A program made the position numbers and the translations under genes. The notes under the pieces are model-generated. The model made no database searches and was not told the DNA's origin. It saw nothing but the letters and a program-made list of their open reading frames with translations. A DNA stretch of 64,000 nucleotides from positions 95,950,249 to 96,014,248 of the forward strand of contig OX352762.1 of NCBI GenBank assembly GCA_947095585.1. Reading direction: 5' to 3'. This DNA comes from Nephrocerus scutellatus (taxonomy: Eukaryota; Arthropoda; Insecta; Diptera; Pipunculidae). Positions 44,343 to 55,922 of the stretch are shown here, piece by piece. The first letter of the stretch is position 1. Each line of letters starts with the position of its first letter.

Positions 44343-44566
44343 CTCTTGTGCATGTTATATTCTTGTACACAAATGGAAGAAGACATTGCCGTATCCGAAA
44401 GGCGAATTGAGAAGATTTCCGTGACAATTATTCTCTCGGACTTGTCACACATTAGCAAGAGGTGGGACCGTGAAAAAGATTTTTGGCGCTTCTGGGATTC
44501 ATAGCGCGAACCTCCTGCTTAGAATTTCAATGCACTAACCACTAGAGCTACGGCGCCCACCACAAA
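44343..44566 (-). mobile_element. F6 tRNA-derived SINE, minus strand
   Basis: The head lies at the right: the complement of TAGAGCTACGGCGCCCACC at 44547-44565. The body (AGAGGTGGGACCGTG, GGCGAATTGAGAAG) is leftward. Box B is damaged (ATAGCGCGAACC). The copy keeps about 220 bp. Confidence 0.7.
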
Positions 44567-45435
44567 CTATACATACTATTAATTTGTCTTCAATTGATAG
44601 AGTTTCCTTTGTATTCCTCACATTATCAATATGTTATCAAGAATAACTTGCTTGATGCTTGTATTAGCCTAAATTGTTTGTGGGCTGAAGTTCTTTTTTG
44701 TGGGGTATACGACTTGAAACTTTTTTTCCTTGTTGTTTTGTATTCCCCTTTTGTTAGACCAGTCTGTTGTTTTGTCTAATAGTTTCATTCACTCCGTCAT
44801 TCTGCTTACAGACTTATTGATCTGTACGAAGAAGATTTTGTAGCATCTTTTCTCGGTTTCTTTCTTTCTTTATAGCGACTACTTTTGATACTTTCCATAA
44901 TTTTCAGGGTCTGAATCCATTCTGTGGAGCAATTGGGCTCCCGCCAGAGTAAAAATTTACACCCTCAAAAGACAGTTTTGTTAATCGTACAGTGAGAGTA
45001 CCTAAGATATACGAGTAATCTAAACCATATTTCTATAAGGAATTATTTTCCTTGAGTTGAAAACGTCCTTAGAGTGCTAGTAGGCTTTCTAACGTGCCAT
45101 TGGTGCCTGAATCTGAATCTGAACCCATCACGGGGCACTAGATTTTCAACTAATTTTCCTTTCTAAGGGATTTTCGCCTAATGCTTATTACAAAAAGATC
45201 ATATTTTGCAAACATAATTTTATAAAAAAGTTTCTTTCACAAAACTCAAAAATATAAAAATATTGTGTGTGAGTACATTTTTCGTTAATATGGTAATACT
45301 TGAAAGAAACCCGTATTGCATTGAATAAAAATTTGAAAGACATTGTTCTATGAAGATTTGAGAAGGAACCATGTATTAGAGAATTATTATTCACACATAA
45401 ATGCATCACTAAGCCTAAAATATTTCCCGAACTTC
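44567..45435. other. non-coding spacer
   Basis: No recognisable gene. GAATCTGAATCTGAACC at 45109 is a short direct repeat. Confidence 0.4.
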
Positions 45436-46040
45436 TTGCAGCATCCGATATCATCGTAATCGCTAAACCGGAAAAAGATCCTACTAAAGCAATCTAATAT
45501 AGACCAATCAGCTTCCTACCCATTGTATAATATTCGAGAAGCTTATTCTGGACCAACTTATGCTGTATATTAACGATTTAAATGCAATACCAGTGCACCA
45601 ATTTGGCTTAAGGAGAAGACACAATACTATTGAACAGGTGGATAGCATAGTAACAAAAATTATAAGAGCCTTCGAAGATAAAAAAGATTGTTTAGCTTTG
45701 ATAGTATTTATATTATTGATTGTTTATCTTTGTTTACTGATATTTCCCTAGCCAAGGGGCTGTTACACAAAATTTGGCAAATGCTTCCTTAAAACACACA
45801 CGGTATTCTATAAAGTTACCTTTCAAATCTTACATTCCGCATAAAATATATGCACTATACGTCTCATCAATGCAACATAGAAGCCGGGGTCCCACAAGGG
45901 AGTATCTTGGGCCCTTTTTGTACTAAATATATATTTCTCATTTGCCAACTCACCACACGGATGATACAGCAATTATCAGCTCTCATAGAGACCCGAACAT
46001 CGCAACTCAACGCCTTCAAAATCATGTCTACGACCTAGAA
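45436..46040 (+). pseudogene. Jockey-like reverse transcriptase relic
   Basis: Broken pieces in order are IIVIAKPEKDPTKAI followed by YRPISFLPIV (45450-45530), HQFGLRRRHNTIEQVDSIVT (45597-45660), then CNIEAGVPQGSILGP (45868-45912) and ETRTSQLNAFKIMSTT. Between them the catalytic core is deleted or scrambled. The relic is cut off at about 46040 by an F7 element, and a possible 3' continuation follows at 46445-46680. Confidence 0.75.
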
Positions 46041-46323
46041 AAATGTCAAATTTTGTAAACAATTTATATGTGTGCCCCCCAACCCCAGGATCAGATCGCT
46101 TCAAAATTTGTACAAAAAGAAAATCCGGTAAATTTTGTAAACAAATTTGTATGAGAGCCCCAAAGGTACCCCAAATTTTAATAGAAAGTGTTGTCATGGG
46201 AGATACACATGTGTGCAAAATTTTAATAAAATCGGGCTTTGGGAATTGGGTTAAAAATTGATCACAAGATCTGACCAGCCAGCCAGCGAGTCCGCCAGCC
46301 ACGGACACGCGAAGTTAATATAG
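46041..46323 (-). mobile_element. F7 Helitron-like element inserted beside the RT relic
   Basis: Starts after the RT frame with AAAATGTCAAATTTTGTAAAC, carries GGGAGATACACATGTGTGCA and ends CACGGACACGCGAAGTTAAT-ATAG at 46322. Same orientation as the copies at 43275 and 43930. Confidence 0.6.
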
Positions 46324-47555
46324 AAAATTTAATAATAAATGAGTTGGGACAAGATTTTATGTTTCGAAAACTGTAGTCCATTATCGATAAACCCTCAAAA
46401 AATGTGCATATTGCATTGTGACCTTGGCAATTATATATATTTACTTGCTGAATGCCCGGCGTAAGCTGGTTGGAAAATATTGATTTGAAACCAATATCGC
46501 CCATCCCCCATCATCGAGTACCGCCTCAATCATTAAACTCCAAAAAAGCAACCCACGAAACAATCCTTAAATACCGCAAACACTGCCAAAACACATCTCC
46601 CACCCCTCGTTTTTCAGTCACTAGGGATGTCTTACCATCATTATTCACCTCAGCTTACCCTCACGACTAGAAGTGCTGGTGGTAATTGCTCTACCCAGTA
46701 TTTGATTCCAGATTGTAAGTCATATATGTACCAAGTTTGGTTGAAATTACTCCTGACATGCCAGGGTAACGCCGGGGTTATCATATAATATATATATATA
46801 TATACAGGGTGTATCCGTTAAGGTGGAAAATACTTAAAGGGGTAATTCCTTCGTTAATTTCGCGAAAAAAATCGTATGGGAGGGGGGTCTATTTTCACCC
46901 CCTGTGGTGTACGTAGAGTTTTTAAAAAGTGATGCGTACTTTTGACCTTACATCACTTTACACTCTGTTACTCTTGAACGCTTCTAGCAACAAGGTCACT
47001 GTTGGTCTATTTTGATAAGAAATTAAATCTGTTCTTGCAAGAAGTCAGTGGACTCCTGTATAGTTATTGGGACATACAGTATATAGTGACATAAAAATGT
47101 GACTTAACAGTGGGACACTAACATAGCCATTTTTCTTAAATGTTCCCCTGTAGAGTGAGACGTTGTCACTTAAATGTTCTTTTATATGGAGTATATCCTG
47201 GGTCCGACGATCGAAGTGTTCTAACTTCACGTTGCTGTGTCTGCCAAACGGCTATTGATAGCGCGTTCATATTTTAATAAATGTTAGTGTGATATGTTGT
47301 TAACAAGTCTACGGAAGCATATCGACTTACGTCGTATTTGAAAGGAATATCCAAAGTGGAATTCAAACATAACAGCTTGATTGCACTGCACTTTGACTGA
47401 AAAATCACAACCAGCTACAGTATTTGAATTTGAATTGTGTATCGGACCATTACACGTTAAAAGACACTGGGAGCATCGCAGCATTTGAATTTGAATAAAA
47501 TGTTTCGTGTATCGGACCATCACACGTCAAAAGATACTGGTAGCATCTCAAAACG
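46324..47555. other. repeat-derived spacer, (TA)n microsatellite and transposon-end phrase
   Basis: 46445-46680 resembles 51480-51560 (both contain GGATGTCTTACCATCATTATTCAC-like text), probably a retroelement 3' region. A (TA)n run at 46784-46803 is followed by CAGGGTGTATCCGTTAAGG, typical of transposon ends. 47330-47540 contains a direct repeat (TCGGACCATYACACGTYAAAAG, twice). Confidence 0.45.
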
Positions 47556-48380
47556 CCACGAAGATAACCTTCCAAAAATATCAGTAACGTCAGAAATAGC
47601 AATGTGAAGGCACGAATTCACCGAAATCCAAGACGAAGTGCGCAAAAACGAGCAAAAAATCTACACGTGTCCGATAGAATCATCCGACGGATACTTTAAT
47701 TGTAGCCTTACAAGATTCAAAAAGTTCAAGACTTAACAACGGCTCAAATGGCAGTTCGACTTGAACGATGCAAAGTGCTAAAACGTCTGCACGAAAGTAA
47801 CGATCTCGTCAACTTGGTGTTTACTGATAAGAAGAAATTTTCGGTTCAACAGTACGTACACAAACAAAATGATCGTGAGTGGTTAGATGGCAAGTCCAAC
47901 AGCAATTTGGACAAGCGGGTTGCTCCACGCAAACAACCGACGGCTTCTGTGATAATTTGGGGAGCAGTAACCGCAAATTGTCGTTCTCCACTAGTCTCTA
48001 TCGATCAGGCCGTCATGGTGAATCAAGAGTTGAACCGGGAAAAGGTATTAAATGATCCGTTGGGCGTACAAAAAATTCGGTAACAACCGCTGGACATTCT
48101 AACAGGACTCAGTACCATCACATAAAGCTCTTTTGACACAACAATTTTTACAAAGTCACGTTCCAAATTTAATTTCTTCGTAACAATGGCTCCATAATGA
48201 CCAGACTTGAACCCATTGGACTTCTTCATATGGTCCATTTTAAAGGCCAAAGACAAAAAGACATGAAAGTGTGGACGCATTGAAGACAGCTCTTCGTATA
48301 GAAAAACCAACAGACCTGCCTTTGTTAAGAGACTCGACGCTATCATCCGCGCCAAAGGATGCTATATCGAGAAGTAACAT
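47556..48380 (+). pseudogene. Tc1/mariner-superfamily transposase relic
   Basis: The main open piece at 47748-48083 reads RLHESNDLVNLVFTDKKKFS, VQQYVHKQNDREWL and PTASVIIWGAVTANCRSPLV. The family catalytic motif is normally VFTDEK and here reads VFTDKK. It continues in shifted frames with RWTF.QDSVPSHKALLTQQF and ends RAKGCYIEK near 48375. The pattern NLVFTDEK..QNDR.W..A.VMVWGAV..SAPSHKA..KGGYIE fits a group of insect Tc1/mariner transposases. Frameshifts and stops inactivate it. Confidence 0.75.
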
Positions 48381-48517
48381 GTTTTACATAAAATTTGAAA
48401 TGTTTGATACTCTAAAAATCGGCGAAATTACAGTATTTTGATTTAGTAACACTTCGATCGCCGGCCCCTGTATTATGGCACTTTTTTTTGTTATAATTTT
48501 AACAAATGTATTTTCAG

Positions 48518-50130
48518 AAAATAATGTGCCTTATCGTAGTTTATGTGAGTGGACAAACTCAAACGGAATATACTGATGAACCACCAGAAGGGTATTAATA
48601 TATTATACATATTATACATCCATGAATATTCTGAACTTAACAATTTGCCCAACAGTTATTATGCATTTATGGAATCACCTAATGCCACTCCGCCGAGAGT
48701 CCGTCCACCACCGTACACACATGTAAATGTCGATTGTAAGAGTTCCTCTGGTAAGAAAACCTCCGTGTCAGTAAATAATATTTGCGGCGACTTGAACAAG
48801 GGACAAATTCCTAAAAATCCAATGCAGCAGCATGTTCTTGGAGAACCATATCCATTGTAAGTTTATGTTTGTGAAAGATACTGTCCCCTTATTTCATTTG
48901 GCTTTTATTGTTTCTTTGATAAAACAGCGAATTAATTCGAAATCAGACATTGAAATTTCTTTCAAAAACATTGCCGGTTCTAAAAGCGGATGACACTCTG
49001 CCAAAAGTTACTCAAATATTACGCGACGAACCTGTCGATGGACCGGATAACAACGCAATTGATAGAAGATACACAGCTGCTAACAACGTGCTACGAACAA
49101 AGCGTGCAAATGTTTCAGCAGCACCAATGCCAGAGGAGGGTCCAGCTTTCAGCTATTTCGATCTTGAAATAGAGAAAGGTGCAGAAGTACAAGACAAACC
49201 TATCAGCGAAGAGCGCAAACCACGGAAGTTTTGCGACGGCGGTGGAGTGTAAGTTTAGGGCATAGATTGAAACGTGAGGCCTCCATTACATAACTATATT
49301 TCCATGTTACAGATATTTAACTTGGGTCAGTAAAATATCATAAATATTTGACAAATGAACATTGACATTAATATTCTTTGATCGATTTTAATACATACCT
49401 ACATAAATATGTTAATGCAATGGCGGCCTTAAAAATTGTTTAAAATTTAAACAAAAAATAATTTTAAAAATTTTAAATATTGTAATTATGTATAACTTTT
49501 AGATTTTGCACTCTATACCGTGCCATTCAAGGAGAATCGTCAGCATCGTCAACATCAGTTGCTGAACGCCGTGAGGAACTTGGACCCATTCGCTACGAAG
49601 GCCCACCTACACCATGTCCAGCTAAAGTCGAATATGCCACACCAGTGTTCGCAAAGAACTACCAAGGATCTTGGCGCTACGTTGTACAGATACCATACGA
49701 GGGATATTTTACGCAAACAGTTGAAGTCACTCGTTGCATACAGGCACGCTGCCATTACTTAGATGGCGGTTGTTTATCCTCGCCCCGTTGGGTGAGCCTT
49801 CTTGTCGCTGAGATTTTCTATCCGAATGCTGAGGATACCGTTCCGACAACATCGACAACTACATCTGCGCCTTCGGTACAAGATTTCCAAGCGTATCAAC
49901 AGTACTTGCAGAAACGCGCTGGTGTAGCTACTGCATCCGATGGTACCAGTCCGATAGGCCCTGCAAATGGAGCGCATGACCTCCAACAACATTGCGATGG
50001 TCATGATGAAATTGGTTGTTTCCAAGTTAGACTATATTATGATTGGTTCTTAATTCCTGGCTCGTGCAAGTGCTGGCGTCCTGATTACTTTGCAAAGTAT
50101 GTACGAAGAAAGTCAATTGCCGAGTTGTAA
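48518..50130 (+). CDS. Spätzle-family neurotrophin precursor (5' exon probably outside)
   Basis: Exons 48518-48591, 48656-48856, 48928-49248 and 49503-50130 join in phase with GT..AG borders, giving 407 codons from the first acceptor. Exon 1 here reads KIMCLIVVYVSGQTQTEYTD, which looks like the end of a signal peptide, so an upstream start exon is likely, although the Met at codon 3 could serve. A disordered pro-region follows, with a furin-type site RTKR at about 148-151. The C-terminal cystine-knot domain follows: PTPCPAKVEYATPVFAKNYQ, EVTRCIQARCHYLDGGC, CDGHDEIGCFQVRLYYDWF, then IPGSCKCWRP. Spätzle proteins are secreted dimeric Toll/neurotrophin-type ligands activated by proteolysis. Which paralogue this is (spz3 to spz6 type) I cannot decide from memory. 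Polyadenylation signals are at 50447 and 50463. It appears intact. Confidence 0.9.
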
Positions 50131-50680
50131 GTCATAATGTTGCTTAATATACATCCGCCAACTGATTTAAAATTGGGATCAGATTGCATTTAAATTATAA
50201 GAGAATAACTTAAAAGAATTCGTAGCATCGCTATGGGTATTTTATGACAAATAATGACTGATGTTAAAAATAACTACAGACACTCGTAACTAACATGTAA
50301 TTTTTGTAGTTATTTATCGTTTTTGTAAATATTTTTTAAAAATGTATCCTTTTTCTAAGGTTTGTCTACAAAGGATTTAATATATTTCGTATTGTAAGTT
50401 TGTAACCGATAATTTATTTAAACAAAAGTGTCTATAAATTTAAGCGAATAAAATACATAATCAATAAAAACGTAAAAGCATTTTAGATGTTTTTGGGAAA
50501 CTTAAATAACATCAATTAGTTTGAACCTAAACTAATCGATGTCTAAAAACCTAAAACTCGACAGTTTAATGAAAGGTTTATACGATTTTTTAAGGATTGC
50601 GATTATTAAAAGGTATATGTATATACATATGATGTTTATGTACATATAAAGCTAATGAAAGAGTTACTACGAGTATGTAT
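50131..50680 (+). other. 3' UTR and spacer after the Spätzle gene
   Basis: AT-rich 3' UTR to about 50480 with AATAAA at 50447-50452 and again at 50463. Past that, no features are recognised. Confidence 0.5.
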
Positions 50681-50988
50681 ATAAATAATAATCGGCGTGA
50701 CAAGACCATTGCGGTCCAAGGCGTTCTAACTACTTCTCGCGAACCATTTGTGCTGCGCATGTTAATTTTTGGACACAAATGGAAGGAACCTACAAATTTA
50801 AGGCCGGATCCGAACGGCGAATTGGAGAGAAAGCTTTCCGTGACAAGGTATTAGTATAACACTCTCGAAACGTTTGTAACCCATTCGCGAGAGGTGGGAC
50901 ACCGTGAAAAGTACTTTTGGTGTTGCTGGGAACCACCTGCTCAGCAGCCATGTGCACTTCCACTGAGCCCCGGCGCCCACACTTCGAG
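50681..50988 (-). mobile_element. F6 tRNA-derived SINE, full-length minus copy
   Basis: The complement of the head (CCACTGAGCCCCGGCGCCCA) lies at 50960-50979, and the box B area reads GGGAACCACCTGC (damaged). The body continues leftward through AAGGCCGGATCCGAACGGCG to the tail ATAAATAATAATCGGCGTGA, showing that the family's 3' end is an (ATT)n run. About 300 bp, the most complete copy. Confidence 0.8.
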
Positions 50989-51602
50989 TATATAGTTCAG
51001 CGTTTATTTACAAATCTCAGTTGTTACAACAAGAATCAAAACGAAATGCAAAACTCAGTTCCTCAATTGTTACGTAATGGCGAACTACGATTCTTACCGA
51101 AATGCGACTACAAATACAAAGCTGATCTGATCTCATCGCCGTTGGTATTGCATTAATAACTACTGGATGAGTTATAACATATGCGCGCTAGGTATTGCAA
51201 ATTTGTAATCATGGACGCCTTAATATGGCTTTATGTAACTAAGATTTGACAACCGGCCCACAGACCACCCCCATCCACTGATCTCCCGACCTATGACCTA
51301 TTATTCTTATATGAGAATATGAAAATAATATACATAAATATTATATGATGTGAATTGGAGCCAAATCGGTCAACAAATAAGAATTTTCGAAAAAAAAGCC
51401 CCCCAGCGCCACCTATGAATTATAAATTTTCGTCGCGAGAAGCTAGGCCTTGGACGGCAATGGTCTGTCGCCGAAAATATTATTATTAATATCGCCTCAA
51501 CCAGTCCCTCACACATCCATCGACCCCATCACCCTAGAGGTGTCTTACCATCATTATTCACAAGCGACCCCGAAAACTATAGAATCAACACTAATATCAT
51601 TG
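50989..51602. other. spacer with an F6 SINE tail
   Basis: 51434-51490 is an isolated SINE 3' part (GTCGCGAGAAGCTAGGCCTT..ATGGTCTGTCGCCG..TATTATTATTAAT). The remaining DNA shows no gene. Confidence 0.5.
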
Positions 51603-51725
51603 TTTCCTTTAAAATCTGGCGCAGATTGGTTTTTTAACTGTCAAGACGTTCGTTTCCCCTAAAAATTCACGCCTTTCGTGTTCGATTTGCCGAGAAAAAA
51701 TCTGATCTCGAGTGCAGATTTCTAT
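51603..51725 (+). mobile_element. F3 MITE, short uninterrupted copy
   Basis: AAATCTGGCGCAGATTGG.. at the left, CACGCCTTTCGTGTTCG and GCCGAGAAAAAATCTGATCT in the middle, and CGAGTGCAGATTTCTA at the right. It lacks the ACAGATCTTGATATTTTG middle part found in longer copies. It serves as the empty site for the 549-bp element at 20582-21130. Confidence 0.65.
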
Positions 51726-52884
51726 AAGGGAAAAAACGACATAATGAGTGTTTTCTTTAATTCATTCTACTGAAATAAATAAATAAAGAATAAAAGGAAC
51801 AGAATATCAATCATGTGACCAAGTATAGCACTTAGGAGAAATATGTTAAGTGCAAAAGAAATTTAACCAAAAAACAAACAAAAATTAAAAAAAAAATTAA
51901 AAAAAAATTCAATATACATTTACTGAAGATTCCGTTAATTTTTCTAAATTATTTAAGCCATACCGACATAAAGGTCGTAAAATTCAATTTTTTTTTAAAT
52001 TGTATTTAAAAAACACGATTTTTATGAGAGTGCAGTATTAGAGCCTATTCAATTTTCTTCAAACCTATGACACAATATTTGTGCATTCTGTCAATCAGAG
52101 CTATATAGTGCGGTTTGTGTTAGTACTACTACGTATTAGAAGAGTTGCATGCCGTCTTAGTGTTCCTGCAGCAACAGTGCAACAAAATTACATGCGGAAT
52201 GGATCTCTTACCACTTCACTCCAGTGCATAATTTGCGTTGAAAGGACTTGCCCAGAAGGACCTAATTTTGTGCGTGGACACCATTTTCATATCTCCATTT
52301 TTACCACCATTTTCATGTGTCCGACAAGCTAACTCCTCAAAAGGAGATTTATGAGCACCATTAAGGCGGCACAAGCGAATCTGCATCACGCTAAGGGCGC
52401 GTCCGCTACCCTCTAAAAAAGATTCGCTGATGATAACAGCGGACAAAACAAAGATCTACGGAATAAGGCAACTAAGGTAATCTTTAAAAGCGGGAAAACA
52501 ATAGTTAATATAATAAAACTATTATAGTTCATCTGTTAATATTGAACACCCAGCAATTGTTGTAGAAGAAAATAAACTGAAAAAAAACGCTAAATTCTAA
52601 CAGGAACAGCACTTACAATTTTACGTAAATGTAGCGATTAAATTACTTAAAAACGTTACATTTATAACGAGCCGTAAACCTTACGTTTTCGTGACATCAA
52701 ATACGACCAACTTTATACACACTAATACATACGAAACACTGCGTAAATTTGTTTCACTTCTCTTGTGACAAAAGTGCGGTATACGTACCGTAATCGTAGC
52801 GTCAAAACGTACCGTTCACGACATTTTTAGTGTTACAAAAATGTCGTAAACGTTACGTTTATGATGCGTCTGGCCGGGAGGGTA
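51726..52884. other. non-coding spacer
   Basis: AT-rich to 52080. Then mixed sequence with short open frames of no recognisable similarity. 52600-52870 is rich in TACGT/ACGTAA motifs (AACGTTACATTTATAACG, GTAAACGTTACGTTTATGA). No gene recognised. Confidence 0.4.
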
Positions 52885-53022
52885 ACTGTATTTTATTTGC
52901 CGAGGAATAAGGAATTACAATAACAATTGCACTATCTTATTCCTTCTTTGGAATAAGAAAACCTGCTGTTTGGCTGGTTTTGACAATCGAATTCCTTATT
53001 CCTCAGCAAATAAAATACAGCT
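52885..53022. mobile_element. F1 palindromic MITE, copy 4 (opposite orientation)
   Basis: AACTGTATTTTATTTGCCGA / TCAGCAAATAAAATACAGCT ends. GGAATAAGGAATT at the left and AATTCCTTATTCC at the right show the strong palindrome. This is the best-preserved copy for the full stem. Confidence 0.8.
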
Positions 53023-53045
53023 TATGTCTCATTTTCATTTCAATC

Positions 53046-53290
53046 CATTACGCTTGATTTACATTTGTGGCGTGCGAGAAAAAATGAGCAGGACAGCTGT
53101 TAAAAAGCAATTGTGGTTAGCCAGACGAGAGAAGTAGTATATTTTCAATTTTACCATAATGCCATGTGATAACATTTTACATGTTACTATAAAATAACTA
53201 TAACATTCGTGTATTGTCAATCTCCTCTGTCTAACCACAACTTAAATTTAACTTTGTCTCGCACGCCTCAAATGTAAATTTTGCATAATG
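53046..53290. mobile_element. F5 MITE, best copy
   Basis: TIRs: CATTACGCTTGATTTACATT.. and its counterpart ..AAATGTAAATTTTGCATAATG. The inner TTTACATTTGTGGCGTGCGA pairs with TCGCACGCCTCAAATGTAAA with one mismatch. The interior is AT-rich and non-coding. Element of 245 bp. Confidence 0.75.
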
Positions 53291-53346
53291 CTCATTTTTT
53301 CTCGATTATCCCGTTAAATTTTAACAAACTTTTTTCCACCTGGCAG

Positions 53347-53790
53347 TAACTACTCCAAATAACGTTATTGTGATAACTGGTCAAAGCTTGCTGGTAACTC
53401 TGTCTCAGTGCGTGTCCGCATCCGCACACCGCTTCCAAAGCTTAAACATGAAGCGGAATTACCAGTCTGCTCGTCTAGTTTATGTTGATGAAGTAAATAA
53501 TAAAATAAAACTCAAGACCGGTTTCTCGCATGTATTGACACTGGATAACTGGAAAGACTATGATGTGGGCTCAGGACAAAGAACACTACATATTGAACTC
53601 ACATGGCTGGTAACATTTTTGTTTTGTTTTTTTATGATATTATATTAAATGTTATGCTTTGATCGCGATTACGGATCTCATCGATCGTGTGTTTAAGCTG
53701 GTTGCAGTTTCAGTTTATAGCTGAATTTAAGTTCTGCTGAGTGGTATTTTTCCCTTTTGTTTGTATTAGGAACTAGTAAAATGGGCTTAA
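53347..53790 (+). CDS. orphan 3' exons of an unidentified gene
   Basis: After an acceptor (CACCTGGCAG at 53346) an open exon runs to 53609, where CTG|GTAACA forms a donor. It reads TTPNNVIVITGQSLLVTLSQ..NMKRNYQSARLVYVDEVNNK..SHVLTLDNWKDYDVGSGQRT. A following acceptor (TGTATTAG at 53769) would add ELVKWA and a stop at 53790 in phase. The first codon needs one base from an upstream exon, which I could not find. The two MITEs just upstream probably sit in the preceding intron. Codon use and splice phase favour a real gene end, but no family was recognised. Confidence 0.4.
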
Positions 53791-53987
53791 ATTTATAACG
53801 TGCAACTGTTAAGCAAAAACAAGAGGCGTTTATACGATGTGTGTTTAGGTGATGTGCTTTAAAAAGTCAACCCCTGGACGGAAAACTTGCCTGCTGTAGT
53901 ACAAGTTCTTACCCATACCTGCACGCCTGTTCAAGAATAAAATGTGCCCTGAGAAAAATTCAAGTTAAAGTATTATATTCGTTAGAA

Positions 53988-55635
53988 ATGCATCGACATA
54001 ACAATGCAGAGGTTCTTGGCGTTGAAAGCAGCGGACAAGGACAGTACAATGCGATACATAAGAGCGCCGCAGTTCTTGGCCATCACCAAATCAGCAAGAC
54101 GTCGTTAGACGCCGCACTTCCCAAACAGTTTGTCGTTTCAATGAAGAAACTCTTTGACATTCTAGATGATCAGCGGACGGGATTTGTGAGATTTGCAGAT
54201 ATACAGAAAGGTTGGCAAGACGATGGGTGCAAAGGCCTTCCACGAGGTGTTATTGAATCTCTGCGCAAAGTTACTCCTATCAATGGAATGTTGTCATTTG
54301 ACAGATTCTGTGCGGGTCTCAAGATTTGTTTGTTGCGAAATCAAAACGAACCACCACGTCCACCATCTGCTCCAGTATTGGAAATAGAGAATCCAATACC
54401 AAACGCTCAATGGGGCAGTGTAGTAACTAACAATAATACGGCTACCGTGCGACCTCATAACATTGTGACAACTCAGCGGGCATTGAGTTTGCCTCAATTA
54501 AGACTTAATTCTGAAGTGGTGGTGGATTACACATCGCCACCCCCTCCACCTAAGCCACCAAGGAGTTCGACGGCAACGGCAGTTGGAGTTAAGTCATCGG
54601 GTGGTATACTAGCGACAGCTCCGCCAGTTGTGGCTGCGAGTAGTCCTTGTGCTACAAATACAATATCAACAACTGCGTCTGTGGCTGTCCTTGATAAAAC
54701 GGAAATACGTCACGCCCTACAAAACTGGCAAATGGGAATTCTCTTAAATGAAATGGACGCCAAGGATAAACGTAATGCTAATTCTGCAATGAATCAATTA
54801 ACTCGTGGTACTGCTGATGGTGGCTCATCATCGACAACCGATAATGGCTTACAATCAGCAATTTCATCTTCAAAAGCAAAGTTACAGAACCCTGTCACTG
54901 TCACAAGTTTTCCAAAGAAGGCAACTGCAAAGCGACGCGAACCCAGACGACACACTCTTCAAAATGGAATAGATTATAATTTGCTTAAGCGCCTTAAGCA
55001 GTTTGAAGAAGAACGTGATGTGCTTCTTCAGGGGATGTCCGCTGTAGAAAATGCCCGAGAGTGGTACATACAGCAGATTGCAAGTGTGCAGGAGAAGATT
55101 AAGTTTATGGGACGAATGGGATCACATGTGGTAAGTAATGTGCCTAGAGTACTATTTTACCAACACATTAATAATTTTATTCGTGCAGGAACAATGGTCA
55201 GAAGTACATCAAGAACGTCTAGACTTCCAAAGAGCCCGTGTTATGGAAGTAAATCGTTATTTAGCCACACTTATCGACACGTGGGAACGTGGTGGATTTC
55301 CGATGCATTTTAATCTTGCCATACGACCTCCTAAAGTTGACACTTACCAAACTTGTGGTGGAGGAGGAGGATTACTTCAGCCGGTAGACTTATTGAAGAA
55401 GCAAAATCGTAACCTGACTAATGAGGTAAATATTAAAAGCAATAGGATTTCTCTGCTCGAACGGGAGAAGAAGGCCTTGATCCGAGATTTACTGGAGTTG
55501 CAGCAGAGAAGGAGAAGCGGATGCTCAGGTGGTGGAGGTAGCAATCACGTTGGCTTAGTAAGTGTAGTAAGCCAATCTTCTCCAGCATGCAGCTCATCAT
55601 CAGGAGGACTTGGAGATGCTGATGTCGTTTACTAG
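53988..55635 (+). CDS. SAPCD1/2-like (suppressor APC domain-containing) protein, two exons
   Basis: Exon 1 is 53988-55130 and exon 2 is 55189-55635, phase 0, with GTAAGT and TCGTGCAG borders, giving 529 residues. Residues 43-117 form the EF-hand-like N-terminal domain of the SAPCD family (LPKQFVVSMKKLFDILDDQR..GLPRGVIESLRKV..LSFDRFCAGLK). Then come a proline-rich segment (YTSPPPPPKPPRSS), a long low-complexity region, a basic patch, and coiled coils at about 335-480 (RLKQFEEERDVLLQGMSAVE..AREWYIQQIASVQEKI..ERLDFQRARVMEVNRYLATL). In vertebrates SAPCD2 is a cortical protein that influences spindle orientation and APC/Wnt; a related role in the fly is inference. AATAAA lies at 55837. It converges with CHCHD1 downstream. 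Confidence 0.8.
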
Positions 55636-55922
55636 AGCATAGATGTTATTGGAAAGCAATAATTTAGTTTTATATTATTGACATAAATTTTGTGCTTTTT
55701 TGCTAATTTTATATTATCCTGTTGTACGCTTAACATTTTTTAATCGCCAGCATTGGATCAGAGCCACTTTATTTGAAATGTTGTACTGAATTTTTATCTG
55801 AATTATTAAATTTTAGATAAGTTATTGATAGTGGAAAATAAAAAATCGTACTTGATCTTTTCATTATAGCATTTAGCAAAACCCTACTATTCATTTATGT
55901 TTGAAGAAATAACATTAACAAT

